64,000 nt of DNA from Tropicimonas sediminicola (GTDB taxonomy: Bacteria; Pseudomonadota; Alphaproteobacteria; Rhodobacterales; Rhodobacteraceae). The notes beneath the pieces were generated by a model that was not told the origin of the DNA, made no database searches, and saw only the letters and a list, made by a program, of their open reading frames with translations. A program made the position numbers and the translations under genes. The DNA lies in assembly GCF_900188335.1 (NCBI RefSeq), contig NZ_FZOY01000001.1:62001-126000 (forward strand), given 5' to 3'. Each line of letters starts with the position of its first letter. The stretch's first letter is position 1. Shown piece by piece: positions 32,045 through 41,791 of this stretch.

Positions 32045-33322
32045 TCATTCCTCTCCGCCGAAGACCTCCACGCCGCCGACCCAGGTTCTCAGAACCTTGC
32101 CTTCCATGCGGTGCCCGTCGAACGGCGTGTTCTTGGATTTCGAGCGCAGCCGGAACCGGTCCAGCACGAAGGGGGCGTCGGGATCGAAGAGCACCAGATC
32201 AGCCGGCGCTCCCGCCGCCAGCTGCCCGCAGGGCAGGCCCAGCCGTTTCGCCGGGTTGAGCGAGATCGCACGGAAGATCTGCGGCAGGCTCAGAAGGTCG
32301 GCGTGATAGAGCCGCATCGCCGCCGGCAGGAAGGTCTCCAGGCCCACGGCGCCGGAGGCCGCCTCCTCGAAAGGCAGCCGCTTGCTTTCCTCGTCCTGCG
32401 GCGTGTGGAAGGAGGAGATCGTGTCGATCACCCCCGAGGCCACCGCTTCCACCACCGCCAGCCGGTCGGTCTCCGACCGCAGCGGCGGCTTGATCTTGAA
32501 GAAGGTCCGGTAGTCTCCCACGTCGAGCTGGTTCAGCGTCAGGTGGTGGATCGAGGTGCCGGCGGTGATGTCGAACCCGTTGGCCTTGGCGCGCTCCAAT
32601 GCGGGCAGGGCGCGCCGCGTGGTGATCTGGTCGGCGTGGTAGCGCACGCCTGTCATCTCGACCAGCGCGATGTCCCGGTCGAGCCCCATCCGCTCGGCCA
32701 TCGGCGAGACCGCCGGCAGGCCGCGGAGCGAGGCGAACTTGCCCGAGGTCACCGCCGCACCCTTCGACAGCCCCGGCTCCTGCGGGTGGGCGATCACCAG
32801 CGCGCCGAGCGACCGGGCATAGGTGAAGGCGCGGGAGAGCACCTTGGTATCCGTCGTCACCGCGTCGCCATCGGAGAAGGCCACCGCCCCGGCATCGAGC
32901 AGGAAGCCGATCTCCACCATCTCGCGCCCGGCGCGTTCCTTGGTCAGGGCGGCCATCGGCGCGATGCGCACGAGGCTGTCCTGCGCGGCACGGCGGGTGA
33001 CGAATTCGAGCGTCTCCGGCGTATCGATCGCGGGCAGCGTGTCGGCACGGGTGACCATCGTGGTGACACCGCCCGCCGCCGCGGCGCGCCCGGCCGAGCG
33101 GAAACTCTCCTTGTGGCGCTCGCCCGGCTCGCAGACCTTCACGCCAAGATCGACGATCCCCGGCGCAAGGTACTTGCCGCCGCAATCCACCGACCCCGGC
33201 GCGTCCGTCCGGCCGCCAGTGATCGTCTCGATCTTCCCGTCGCGGATCGTCAGCGTGCCGAGGGTTTCGGTGCCGGCCTCCGGGTCGATCAGCCGTGCGT
33301 TGGTCAGTACCAGTTCAGTCAT
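32045..33322 (-). CDS. pyrX: Dihydroorotase homologue lacking metal ligands (PyrX/PyrC'-type)
   Basis: This 425-residue amidohydrolase-fold protein resembles dihydroorotase throughout (APGIVDLG, FKIKPPLRSETDR, GAVGLETFLPA, NPAKRLGL) but its active site is gone. The HxH pair is Gly60/Lys62 (DLGVKVCEPG) and the neighbouring substrate Arg is Cys64. The second metal His is Gln232 (HADQITT), and the catalytic Asp of TDHAPH is Phe305 (SSFHTPQ); His179 remains. In Pseudomonas an inactive homologue (PyrC'/PyrX) is needed to assemble aspartate carbamoyltransferase. The operon with pyrB supports that role here. A genuine dihydroorotase should be encoded elsewhere. Confidence 0.88.
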   Translation of the reverse strand: MTELVLTNARLIDPEAGTETLGTLTIRDGKIETITGGRTDAPGSVDCGGKYLAPGIVDLGVKVCEPGERHKESFRSAGRAAAAGGVTTMVTRADTLPAIDTPETLEFVTRRAAQDSLVRIAPMAALTKERAGREMVEIGFLLDAGAVAFSDGDAVTTDTKVLSRAFTYARSLGALVIAHPQEPGLSKGAAVTSGKFASLRGLPAVSPMAERMGLDRDIALVEMTGVRYHADQITTRRALPALERAKANGFDITAGTSIHHLTLNQLDVGDYRTFFKIKPPLRSETDRLAVVEAVASGVIDTISSFHTPQDEESKRLPFEEAASGAVGLETFLPAAMRLYHADLLSLPQIFRAISLNPAKRLGLPCGQLAAGAPADLVLFDPDAPFVLDRFRLRSKSKNTPFDGHRMEGKVLRTWVGGVEVFGGEE

Positions 33323-33873
33323 GAGGCTCCCCTCTGGACCTGGCGCATGAGGCTCAACACCTCGCGCCCGTCCTCTATCATTTCGAACCCGATGCGCCGG
33401 CCCCCGGCGAAGCGACGGCCGCTATCAGCGAACAGCACGCTCGCCGGCGGGCCTTCGACCAGATCGATCACGGTCCGCGGCGTGATCGGCCAGTCCTGCA
33501 GGGCACGTTTTCCGAAGAGTTCGGTCGCGATCAGCGCCCTCCGGCTGGTCAGCGTGTACCAGCTGTGCCGCCGGACATAGGCCTGCCAAAGGCGCTCGCC
33601 GCCGGCGAGCTTTGCGCCCTGGAACACGAAGAACGCCCCCGCAAGCGGCGCGACCAGGCGCATCGGCAAGGGCGCGCCGGCACCCAGGCCCATCGACTTC
33701 GTTGTCCAGATCAACGCGACGCAGAGGAACGCGATGCCGAAGATCGTGCGTCGCGGATCGAGCCCGGCAAAGATGACCTTTCCCGAGGGCCGCCCCTGCC
33801 AGAGCACGCGCTCACCCGGCTGCAGGATGCCCTCCCAGCCGGCGGGTGCGGGGGCGCCAGCGCCTGCCGTCAT
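33319..33873 (-). CDS. Membrane protein with PH-like domain, in pyr operon
   Basis: This 184-residue protein starts at ATG 33873, which overlaps the upstream gene's stop by four bases; its own stop overlaps the pyrX start by four bases. The N-terminal LQPGERVLWQGRPSGKVIF is typical of bacterial PH-domain membrane proteins. Two hydrophobic segments (about 43-60 and 70-88) are followed by a soluble YTLTSRRALIATELFGK-type PH segment. Function unknown. The tight coupling to pyrB and pyrX is notable. Confidence 0.75.
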   Translation of the reverse strand: MTAGAGAPAPAGWEGILQPGERVLWQGRPSGKVIFAGLDPRRTIFGIAFLCVALIWTTKSMGLGAGAPLPMRLVAPLAGAFFVFQGAKLAGGERLWQAYVRRHSWYTLTSRRALIATELFGKRALQDWPITPRTVIDLVEGPPASVLFADSGRRFAGGRRIGFEMIEDGREVLSLMRQVQRGAS

Positions 33874-34266
33874 GCCGTTTCCACGCCCGCGGCCGCGGCG
33901 ATGCGGGAACGGGCGGCTTCGGGATCGGTCAGGTGCTTCATCAGGTGTTTGTCGCCGCCGCGTGTCACCACCTGCACCGCCGTGCCGATGGTCCGGACGC
34001 GTTCCACGTCCCGAAGGGCGATCCGCTTGCCGAAGGAACTCGAGAGCGTCGTCTCGGTCAGCTCCCAGCGAACGCCGATCTCTTCGGAGGCGAGGTAGAA
34101 ACCCCGCACCCCGAGCGCCAGCACCACGCCCACCGGTCCAACCCACGGGGTCGGGTTGCCCATGACGACCAGCACCGCTGCCGCGGCGACCGAACAGATC
34201 GCCGCGAGCGTCACGCTGCCCCGGACATAGGTTGCCTTGTCGGAGGTCCAGCTGGCGAGAACGGGC

Positions 34267-34274
<8 letters not shown>
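33870..34274 (-). CDS. Small membrane protein with PH-like domain, in pyr operon
   Basis: This 134-residue protein has two hydrophobic segments (about 18-38 and 42-60). A PH-like beta region follows ([30 protein letters not shown]) and then a His/Asp-containing end. The ATG at 34274 lies 8 bases inside the pyrB coding end, and its stop overlaps the next gene by four bases. Together with its neighbour it looks like a paralogous or complementary pair. Function unknown. Confidence 0.75.
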
Positions 34275-35211
<937 letters not shown>

Positions 35212-35330
35212 GGGGCCCTCCGGGTGGTCTGGCGCGGTTATAGCAGAGGTGCGGGGGTGGGCAACGGCATGGGGTGCCGCTGATGTCGCGGCGGCTTTCC
35301 GACTCTGCGGGGATCGGCTAGCAAGGCTTC

Positions 35331-36152
35331 ATGGCCCAGGACATGTCCTATCACGCGATGCTTGCCGCCCTCGATTTCCAGGTCGAGTTGGGCGCGGATT
35401 ACTGCATCTCGGAAGAGCCGCTCGACCGGTACGCGCAGGCCGAGGCCGAGGCGGAGCGGCGCCGCGAGGCCGCCGCCGCAGCGGCACCCGCGTCCAGCAT
35501 CTCCATGCCCAAGGCCGCGCCGCCGCCGGTGCAGGTGGTCCAGGTCGACCCTATCAGCGATGCCCGCAGGGCGGCCGATGCCGCCGGCACGCTCGAGGAG
35601 CTGCACGAGGCGATCGCCGCCTACGATCATTGCGAGCTCAAGAAGGGCGCGCGCAGCCTCGTCTTCTCGGACGGACGCCCGGAGGCGCGGGTGATGATCA
35701 TCGGCGAGGCGCCGGGCCGCGACGAGGACATGCAGGGCAAGCCCTTCGTCGGCCGTGCGGGGCAGTTGCTCGACCGGATGTTCGGGGCAATCGGCCTGTC
35801 GCGCACCGCGCCGGAGCCGGACGGCGCCTTCTACATCACCAACATCCTGCCCTGGCGGCCGCCGCAGAACCGCGATCCCAAGCCGGAGGAGATCGCGATG
35901 ATGAAACCCTTCGTGGAGCGCCATGTCGCGCTGGCCAAACCCGACCTGCTGGTGCTGATGGGCAATATCTCCTGTCAGGCCATGCTCGGCCGGCGCGGCA
36001 TCACCCGGCTGCGCGGCACCTGGGCCGAGACGCTCGGCCTGCCGGCGCTGCCGATGTTCCACCCCGCCTACCTGCTGCGCAATCCTTCCGCCAAGCGGGA
36101 GGCCTGGGCCGACATGCTGGAGCTGTCCGCCCGCCTGCGCAGCCTCGGATGA
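35331..36152 (+). CDS. Uracil-DNA glycosylase, family-4-like without iron-sulfur cysteines
   Basis: This 273-residue protein keeps the catalytic motif GEAPGRDEDMQGKPFVGRAG (about 125-144) and the second motif HPAYLLRNPSAKR (244-256) of family-4 uracil-DNA glycosylases. Of the four cysteines that bind 4Fe-4S in that family only Cys101 is retained. The expected partners are Tyr98, Trp175 (WRPPQNR) and Met191. Cluster-less members with broad substrate range are known from Bradyrhizobium. An Ala/Glu-rich linker (about 35-70) separates an N-terminal helical region. It should excise uracil from DNA. Confidence 0.88.
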   Translation: MAQDMSYHAMLAALDFQVELGADYCISEEPLDRYAQAEAEAERRREAAAAAAPASSISMPKAAPPPVQVVQVDPISDARRAADAAGTLEELHEAIAAYDHCELKKGARSLVFSDGRPEARVMIIGEAPGRDEDMQGKPFVGRAGQLLDRMFGAIGLSRTAPEPDGAFYITNILPWRPPQNRDPKPEEIAMMKPFVERHVALAKPDLLVLMGNISCQAMLGRRGITRLRGTWAETLGLPALPMFHPAYLLRNPSAKREAWADMLELSARLRSLG

Positions 36153-36163
36153 AAGGACCCTGA

Positions 36164-36706
36164 ATGAGCCGTATCGACGAGACCAAGGAGTTCATCCCGG
36201 TCCGAATCGCCGTGCTGACCGTCTCCGACAGCCGTGGCCTCGAGGAGGACCGTTCCGGTGCCGTGCTGGTGGGCCGGATCGAGGCGGCCGGGCACGTCGT
36301 GGCGGACCGCAAGATCCTGCGCGACGAACGCGCCGAGATCGCCGCGCAGCTCAACGCCTGGTGCGACGATCCCGGGATCGACGTCGTGATCTCGACCGGC
36401 GGCACCGGGCTGACCGGCCGCGACGTGACGGTCGAGGCGCATCGGGACGTCTATGAAAAGGAGATCGAGGCCTTCGGGACCGTGTTCACCATCGTCTCGA
36501 TGCAGAAGATCGGGACCTCGGCGGTTCAGTCCCGCGCCACCGGCGGCGTGGCCCGTGGCACCTACCTTTTCGCGCTGCCCGGCAGCCCCGGGGCCTGCAA
36601 GGACGCCTGGGACGAGATCCTCGCGGCGCAGCTCGACTATCGCCACATGCCCTGCAATTTCGTCGAGATCCTGCCCCGGCTGGACGAGCATCGGCGCAGG
36701 AAGTAG
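36164..36706 (+). CDS. moaB: Molybdenum cofactor biosynthesis protein B
   Basis: This 180-residue MogA/MoaB-fold protein adenylylates molybdopterin before metal insertion (MogA-type activity) or plays a related role. The signature VLTVSDSRG near the N-terminus and the ISTGGTGLTGRDVT substrate loop are intact, followed by FALPGSPGACKDAWDEIL. It begins 11 bases after the glycosylase gene. It joins moaD and moaE and the XdhC/MocA-like genes as a molybdenum-cofactor function in this window. Confidence 0.93.
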   Translation: MSRIDETKEFIPVRIAVLTVSDSRGLEEDRSGAVLVGRIEAAGHVVADRKILRDERAEIAAQLNAWCDDPGIDVVISTGGTGLTGRDVTVEAHRDVYEKEIEAFGTVFTIVSMQKIGTSAVQSRATGGVARGTYLFALPGSPGACKDAWDEILAAQLDYRHMPCNFVEILPRLDEHRRRK

Positions 36707-36832
36707 CGGAAATGTGAAATACGAAGGTGACGGAAAAGCGCCCGTCGCCCGTAACACCCATGTGGCTTTGCCGTTTCCGACTTTCGGCTTAGGCTCTTGA
36801 GGGCCGCGGCATATTTCGAGAAGGGCACCCTG

Positions 36833-38305
36833 ATGCAGTTTCTTCGCAGGTCCCTTATGGGGATCTTTCTGCTGTCCCTGACGGTCGGTCTTCTCGCCTA
36901 TGGCGGGCGGATGTTCTACGAGGCCGTCCAGGAACGCATCAATCGCGAGGTGAACCGCACCCCCGCGAGCGAGCGGGTGCTCGCGGTCAATTCCGTGGAG
37001 ATCGCTCCGACGGACGTGGTTCCGGTTATGGTGGCCTTTGGCGAGATTCAGAGCCGCCGCACGCTGGAGATCCGCGCCGGCGCCGCGGGCCGGATCGTCG
37101 AGATGGCCGAGAGCATGGAAGCGGGCGGGCTGGTTCAGGCAGGCGAACTGCTCGCAAGGATCGACCCGACCGAGGCCGAGGCGGCGCTGGCCGTCGCCCG
37201 GACCGGGGTGGCCGAGGCCGAGGCGGAGCTCCGCGAGGCCGAACGCAATCTGCAACTCGTCCGTGACGAACTGGTCGCCGCGCAGGCCCAGGCCGACTTG
37301 CGCACCCAGGCGCTGAAGCGTCAGCAGGACCTTGCCACGCGCGGTGTCGGAACCGAGGCGGCCATCGAGACCGCGGCGCTGGCCGAGGCGAGCGCGAACC
37401 AGGCGGTCGTGAGCCGCCGGATGGCCGAGGCGGCGGCCGAAAACAGGCTCGACAACGCCGGCAACATCCTCGCGCGGGCCCGGATTTCGCTCGACGAGGC
37501 GCAGCGCGACCTCGCCGACACCGAGGTGCGCGCCGCGTTCACCGGCACGCTGGCCGATGTGACGGTGGTCGAGGGCGGGCTGGTGACGCAGAACGAGCGA
37601 CTCGCCACGCTGATCGACCCGGAGGCGCTCGAGGTCGCCTTTCGCCTGTCGACGACGCAATACGCCCGGCTGCTCGACGAGTCCGGCCGACTGATCGACG
37701 CGCCGGTGCGCGTCACGCTCGACGTGCTCGGGCTCGATCTGGAGGCGGCGGGCCGCATCTCGCGGGTCGATGCCTCGGTGGGTGAGGGCCAGACCGGCCG
37801 CCAGCTCTTTGCCGGCCTGGACCGTTTCGCCGGCTTCCGTCCCGGGGATTTCGTCTCGGTCCATGTCGAGGAGCCGGAGCTCACCGGCGTGGCGCTGTTG
37901 CCCGCGACTGCCGTGGACGCGGCGAACACCGTTCTCGCGATAACCGACGCCTCGCGCCTCGAAGTGCTGCCGGTGTCCGTGCTGCGCCGGCAGGGCGACG
38001 ACGTGATCATCGACGCCGCGGGAATCGCGGGCCGCCGGGTCGTGGCCGAAAGGACCCCGCTGCTTGGCCCGGGCATCCGCGTGCGCGATCTGACCGCCGA
38101 ACGCACCGAGGCGGTCGCGGATAGCCCGGAGCCGGAGGACGAGACGATCTCGCTCTCCCCGGAACGGCGCGCGGCCCTGATCGCCGCCGTGGAGGCCAAT
38201 GGCCGGATGCCTGCCGAGGCCAAGGAACGGATCCTGTCGCAACTGCGCGAGGATCGCGTGCCGATGCAGATGGTCGAGCGCATCGAAAGCCGGATGGGAG
38301 GCTGA
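36833..38305 (+). CDS. RND efflux periplasmic adaptor subunit
   Basis: This 490-residue membrane fusion protein has an N-terminal anchor (about 7-27), a lipoyl half-motif (EIRAGAAGRIVEMAES), a long alpha-helical hairpin (about 110-235), a second lipoyl half (TEVRAAFTGTLADVTVVEGGLV) and beta-barrel/membrane-proximal domains. A charged C-terminal extension after about 430 (SPEPEDETISLSPERR onward) forms an extra helical tail. It is longer than the usual 350-400 residues. Only four bases separate it from the pump gene. Confidence 0.9.
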   Translation: MQFLRRSLMGIFLLSLTVGLLAYGGRMFYEAVQERINREVNRTPASERVLAVNSVEIAPTDVVPVMVAFGEIQSRRTLEIRAGAAGRIVEMAESMEAGGLVQAGELLARIDPTEAEAALAVARTGVAEAEAELREAERNLQLVRDELVAAQAQADLRTQALKRQQDLATRGVGTEAAIETAALAEASANQAVVSRRMAEAAAENRLDNAGNILARARISLDEAQRDLADTEVRAAFTGTLADVTVVEGGLVTQNERLATLIDPEALEVAFRLSTTQYARLLDESGRLIDAPVRVTLDVLGLDLEAAGRISRVDASVGEGQTGRQLFAGLDRFAGFRPGDFVSVHVEEPELTGVALLPATAVDAANTVLAITDASRLEVLPVSVLRRQGDDVIIDAAGIAGRRVVAERTPLLGPGIRVRDLTAERTEAVADSPEPEDETISLSPERRAALIAAVEANGRMPAEAKERILSQLREDRVPMQMVERIESRMGG

Positions 38306-38309
38306 GCGC

Positions 38310-41300
38310 ATGGAGACGAATGTCCCCGATCCCCGGCACCGCGGTCTGCTCTCGTATTTCACGCGCCACGGGACGGCGGCGAACCTTCTTCTCGTCGTGC
38401 TCATCGTCGCCGGTCTGGCCGCCTTTCCACGGATGCGGGCGCAATATTTCCCGGACGTGGTGCTCGATACGGTCACCGTGAACGTCAACTGGGACGGCGC
38501 CGGCGCGGAAGACATCGACCGCGCCATCGTCGATACGCTGGAACCGGCGCTGCTCGCGGTCTACGGCGTCAGTGCCTCCAGCTCCACCGCGCGGGAGGGG
38601 AACGCCTCGATCCGGCTGGAGTTCGAGCCCGGCTACGACATGGGGCGCGCCAGCGAGGACGTTCAGCAGGCGGTCGATTCCATCACCACCTTTCCCGAGG
38701 ACGCCGACGACCCGCGGGTGATCCGCGACGAATGGCGTGACCGGGTCTCGGATGTGGTGATCGCGGGGCCGGTCGGAGTGGACCTGCTTGGGCGGTTCAC
38801 CGACGAATTCATCGCCCGGCTTTACGCCGAGGGCGTGACCCGCACCACGATCCGCGGGCTGGCCGCGCCACAGGTCATCGTCGAGGTGCCGACGCTGGCG
38901 CTCGTACGCAACAACGTGACAATGGCCGACATCGCGGAGGCCATCGCGGGCGAGGTCGACGCCTCCCCGGCCGGCGACGTGGCCGGCGCCAACGCGCGGG
39001 TTCGGACCGGCACGGAAAAGCGCTCCGCCGACGAAATCGCCGGCATCGCCCTGCGCTCCAATCGCGACGGCTCGCGGCTGACGATCGGCGACGTGGCGAC
39101 GATCCGGGTCGAGGGCGTGGACCGCAACCGCACCTATTTCGTCGGCCCCAACCCGGCAATCTCGGTTCGGGTGGACCGCTCGACCCAGGGCGACGCGCTG
39201 GAGATCCAGGCCACGGTGGAGCGGGTCGCGGCCGAGATGCTCGAGGGGCTGCCAGAGGGCGTGACCATAGACCTGATCCGCACCCGGTCGGAGTCAATCT
39301 CCAGCCGTCTCAACGTGCTGCTCGAGAACGCGGCGATGGGGCTCGTGCTGGTTGTGGGCCTGCTGTTCCTGTTCCTGAACGCGCGCACCGCGCTCTGGGT
39401 TGCCGCCGGTATCCCCGTCGCCATGCTCACGGCGATTGCGCTGATGTGGGCGGCGGGGCTGACGCTCAACATGATCTCGCTCTTCGCACTGCTGATCACG
39501 CTCGGCATCATCGTGGACGATGCGATCGTCGTGGGCGAACACGCGGATTTCCGGGTGCGGCGGCTCGGCGAGCATCCGGTCAACGCTTCGGAAAACGCGG
39601 CGCGCCGGATGGTGGCGCCGGTCTTCTCCGCGACCATCACCACCGTCATCGCCTTTGCAGGGCTGACCGCGATCGAGGGGCGGTTCGGCGATCTCATCGC
39701 CGACATTCCCTTTACCGTCATCGTGGTGTTGATCGCCTCGCTGGTCGAATGCTTCCTGATTCTGCCCAGCCACCTCGCGCATTCGCTGCATGCCTCGGCC
39801 AAGGCGGATGCCTGGTACGACTGGCCGTCGCGCATGGTGAACCGCGGCTTCGGCTGGTTTCGCCACACCCTGTTCCGCCCCTTCGTCGCACTGGTCCTGC
39901 GGTTCCGTTACCCGGTGATCGCGGGCCTGATCGTGCTGCTGTCGAGCCAGGTGGTGCTTCTGGTGCGGGGCGACGTGCAGTGGCGTTTCTTCTCGGCCCC
40001 CGAAGAGGGCTCCGTCTCCGGCAACTTCGCCATGGCGCCGGGGGCGACGCGTGCGGACTCGCTGGAACAGATGCGCGCCTTCCAGGCTGCGGTGGACGAG
40101 CTCGGGGCCGAATACGCCGAGACCTATGGCACCAACCCGGTGACCTACGCGCTGGCCGAGATCGGCGGCAACACCGGGCGCGGGCTGTCGGGAACGGATG
40201 GCAAGGATCCCGATCAGCTCGGCTCCATCGCGGTGGAGCTGATCGACCCGGACCTGCGGCCCTATTCCAGCTTCCAGTTCGTCAGCGACCTGCAGGACCG
40301 CGTCGAGCGGCACCCGCTGGTGGAGACGATCAGCTTCCGCGGCTGGCGGTCGGGGCCGGGGGGCGATGCGCTCGACGTGCAGTTCTTCGGCGCGAGTGCC
40401 GACACGTTGAAGGCCGCCGCGGAACGGCTCAAGCGAGAGGTCTCGCGGTTCGGCGAGGTCTCGGCGGTGGAGGACGACCTTGCCTATGATAAGGAGGAGC
40501 TGATCCTCGACCTGACGCCGCAGGGGGCCGCCCTGGGCTTCACCATCGACGAGCTGGGCCGGGTGCTGCGCAACCGGCTGAACGGGATCGAGGCGGCGAC
40601 CTACCCAATGGGCGTGCGCAGTGCCGAGATCCGGGTCGAGCTGCCGGAGAGCGAGCTGACCGCCGATTTCATGAGCCGCACCCAGCTTCGGACGCCGAGC
40701 GGCGCCTACGTGCCGCTGGCCGATATCGTGGAGGTCAGCCGGCGCGACGGCTTCTCCACCATCCGCCGCGAGAACGGCATCCGGGTGGTCAGCGTGACCG
40801 GCGACATTGCCGAGGACGACCCGGCGCGTGCGCAGCAGATCGTGGAGACCCTGCGCACCGATATCCTGCCGCGGATCGAGGAGGAGATGGGCGTTTCCTA
40901 CCGGCTGTCCGGGCTTGCCGAGCAGGAGCAGGATTTCCTCAACGACGCCATGGTCGGCTTCGGTTTCTGCCTTATGGGCATCTACATCACCCTTGCCTGG
41001 GTGTTTTCAAGCTGGACGCGGCCGCTGCTGATCATGGCGGTCATCCCGTTCGGGCTGATCGGCACGATCTACGGTCACGCGTCCTGGGGCATGCCGCTCT
41101 CGATGTTCACCGTGGTCGGGCTGATCGGCATGTCCGGCATCATCATCAACGATTCCATCGTGCTGGTGACGACGGTCGACGAGTATTCCCGCGACCGGGG
41201 CCTGTTCCCGGCGATCGTGGACGCCACGTCGGACCGCCTGCGGCCGGTTCTGCTGACGACGATGACCACCGTGATCGGCCTCGCGCCGCTGCTCTACGAG

Positions 41301-41756
41301 CCTTCGCGGCAGGCGCAGTTCCTGAAGCCCACGGTGATCACCATGGTCTACGGGCTCGGCTTCGGCGTGGTGCTGGTGTTGCTGATCGTGCCGTCGCTGC
41401 TGGCGATCCAGCAGGACGTGATCCGCCAGTGGGATGCGCTGCGGCGGGCATTGCGGCACCGGGGCAGGGCGCGCGCCATCTCCTGGCTGACGATCTGCGC
41501 GGCGCTGCTGGTGGCCGGCGTGTTTGCGATGACCATGGGCCATGTCGCGCTGACGGGTGAAATCTGGCCGCCCCTGGCCGCGGCGCTCGGCCTGCCGGAG
41601 CTGCGGCCGATCGTGGTGCTGGGTCTCTTCGCGGCGAGTGCCTTCGCGATCCTGATGGCGGTCTTCGTCGTGGGGGCGCTTGGACTGCTTCTCACGCGGA
41701 CGCGGGGAGCGCGGACGGATGGCGGGTTCGGTCAGGAGAACGAGCCCGCGGCCTGA
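38310..41756 (+). CDS. RND-family efflux pump with C-terminal two-helix extension
   Basis: This 1148-residue proton-driven inner-membrane transporter has two large periplasmic loops after TM1 and TM7. The TM4 proton-relay acidic pair is in GIIVDDAIVVGEH, and the matching TM10 block is GIIINDSIVLVTT. It is close to the HAE1/MdtC-like group. Typical members end soon after TM12 (here VLLIVPSLLAIQ, about residue 1033). This one continues for about 110 residues with two further hydrophobic helices. The substrate is unknown. No outer-membrane channel gene is adjacent. Confidence 0.92.
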   Translation: METNVPDPRHRGLLSYFTRHGTAANLLLVVLIVAGLAAFPRMRAQYFPDVVLDTVTVNVNWDGAGAEDIDRAIVDTLEPALLAVYGVSASSSTAREGNASIRLEFEPGYDMGRASEDVQQAVDSITTFPEDADDPRVIRDEWRDRVSDVVIAGPVGVDLLGRFTDEFIARLYAEGVTRTTIRGLAAPQVIVEVPTLALVRNNVTMADIAEAIAGEVDASPAGDVAGANARVRTGTEKRSADEIAGIALRSNRDGSRLTIGDVATIRVEGVDRNRTYFVGPNPAISVRVDRSTQGDALEIQATVERVAAEMLEGLPEGVTIDLIRTRSESISSRLNVLLENAAMGLVLVVGLLFLFLNARTALWVAAGIPVAMLTAIALMWAAGLTLNMISLFALLITLGIIVDDAIVVGEHADFRVRRLGEHPVNASENAARRMVAPVFSATITTVIAFAGLTAIEGRFGDLIADIPFTVIVVLIASLVECFLILPSHLAHSLHASAKADAWYDWPSRMVNRGFGWFRHTLFRPFVALVLRFRYPVIAGLIVLLSSQVVLLVRGDVQWRFFSAPEEGSVSGNFAMAPGATRADSLEQMRAFQAAVDELGAEYAETYGTNPVTYALAEIGGNTGRGLSGTDGKDPDQLGSIAVELIDPDLRPYSSFQFVSDLQDRVERHPLVETISFRGWRSGPGGDALDVQFFGASADTLKAAAERLKREVSRFGEVSAVEDDLAYDKEELILDLTPQGAALGFTIDELGRVLRNRLNGIEAATYPMGVRSAEIRVELPESELTADFMSRTQLRTPSGAYVPLADIVEVSRRDGFSTIRRENGIRVVSVTGDIAEDDPARAQQIVETLRTDILPRIEEEMGVSYRLSGLAEQEQDFLNDAMVGFGFCLMGIYITLAWVFSSWTRPLLIMAVIPFGLIGTIYGHASWGMPLSMFTVVGLIGMSGIIINDSIVLVTTVDEYSRDRGLFPAIVDATSDRLRPVLLTTMTTVIGLAPLLYEPSRQAQFLKPTVITMVYGLGFGVVLVLLIVPSLLAIQQDVIRQWDALRRALRHRGRARAISWLTICAALLVAGVFAMTMGHVALTGEIWPPLAAALGLPELRPIVVLGLFAASAFAILMAVFVVGALGLLLTRTRGARTDGGFGQENEPAA

Positions 41757-41791
41757 AGCCGCGGCGCGGTCTTCCGGCTCGCCAGAGGCGG

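Noticed and set aside
36068-38527. An 819-codon minus-strand open frame opposite moaB and the RND adaptor
   Set aside because: Shadow frame; the sense-strand genes have clear motifs, ribosome sites and spacing.
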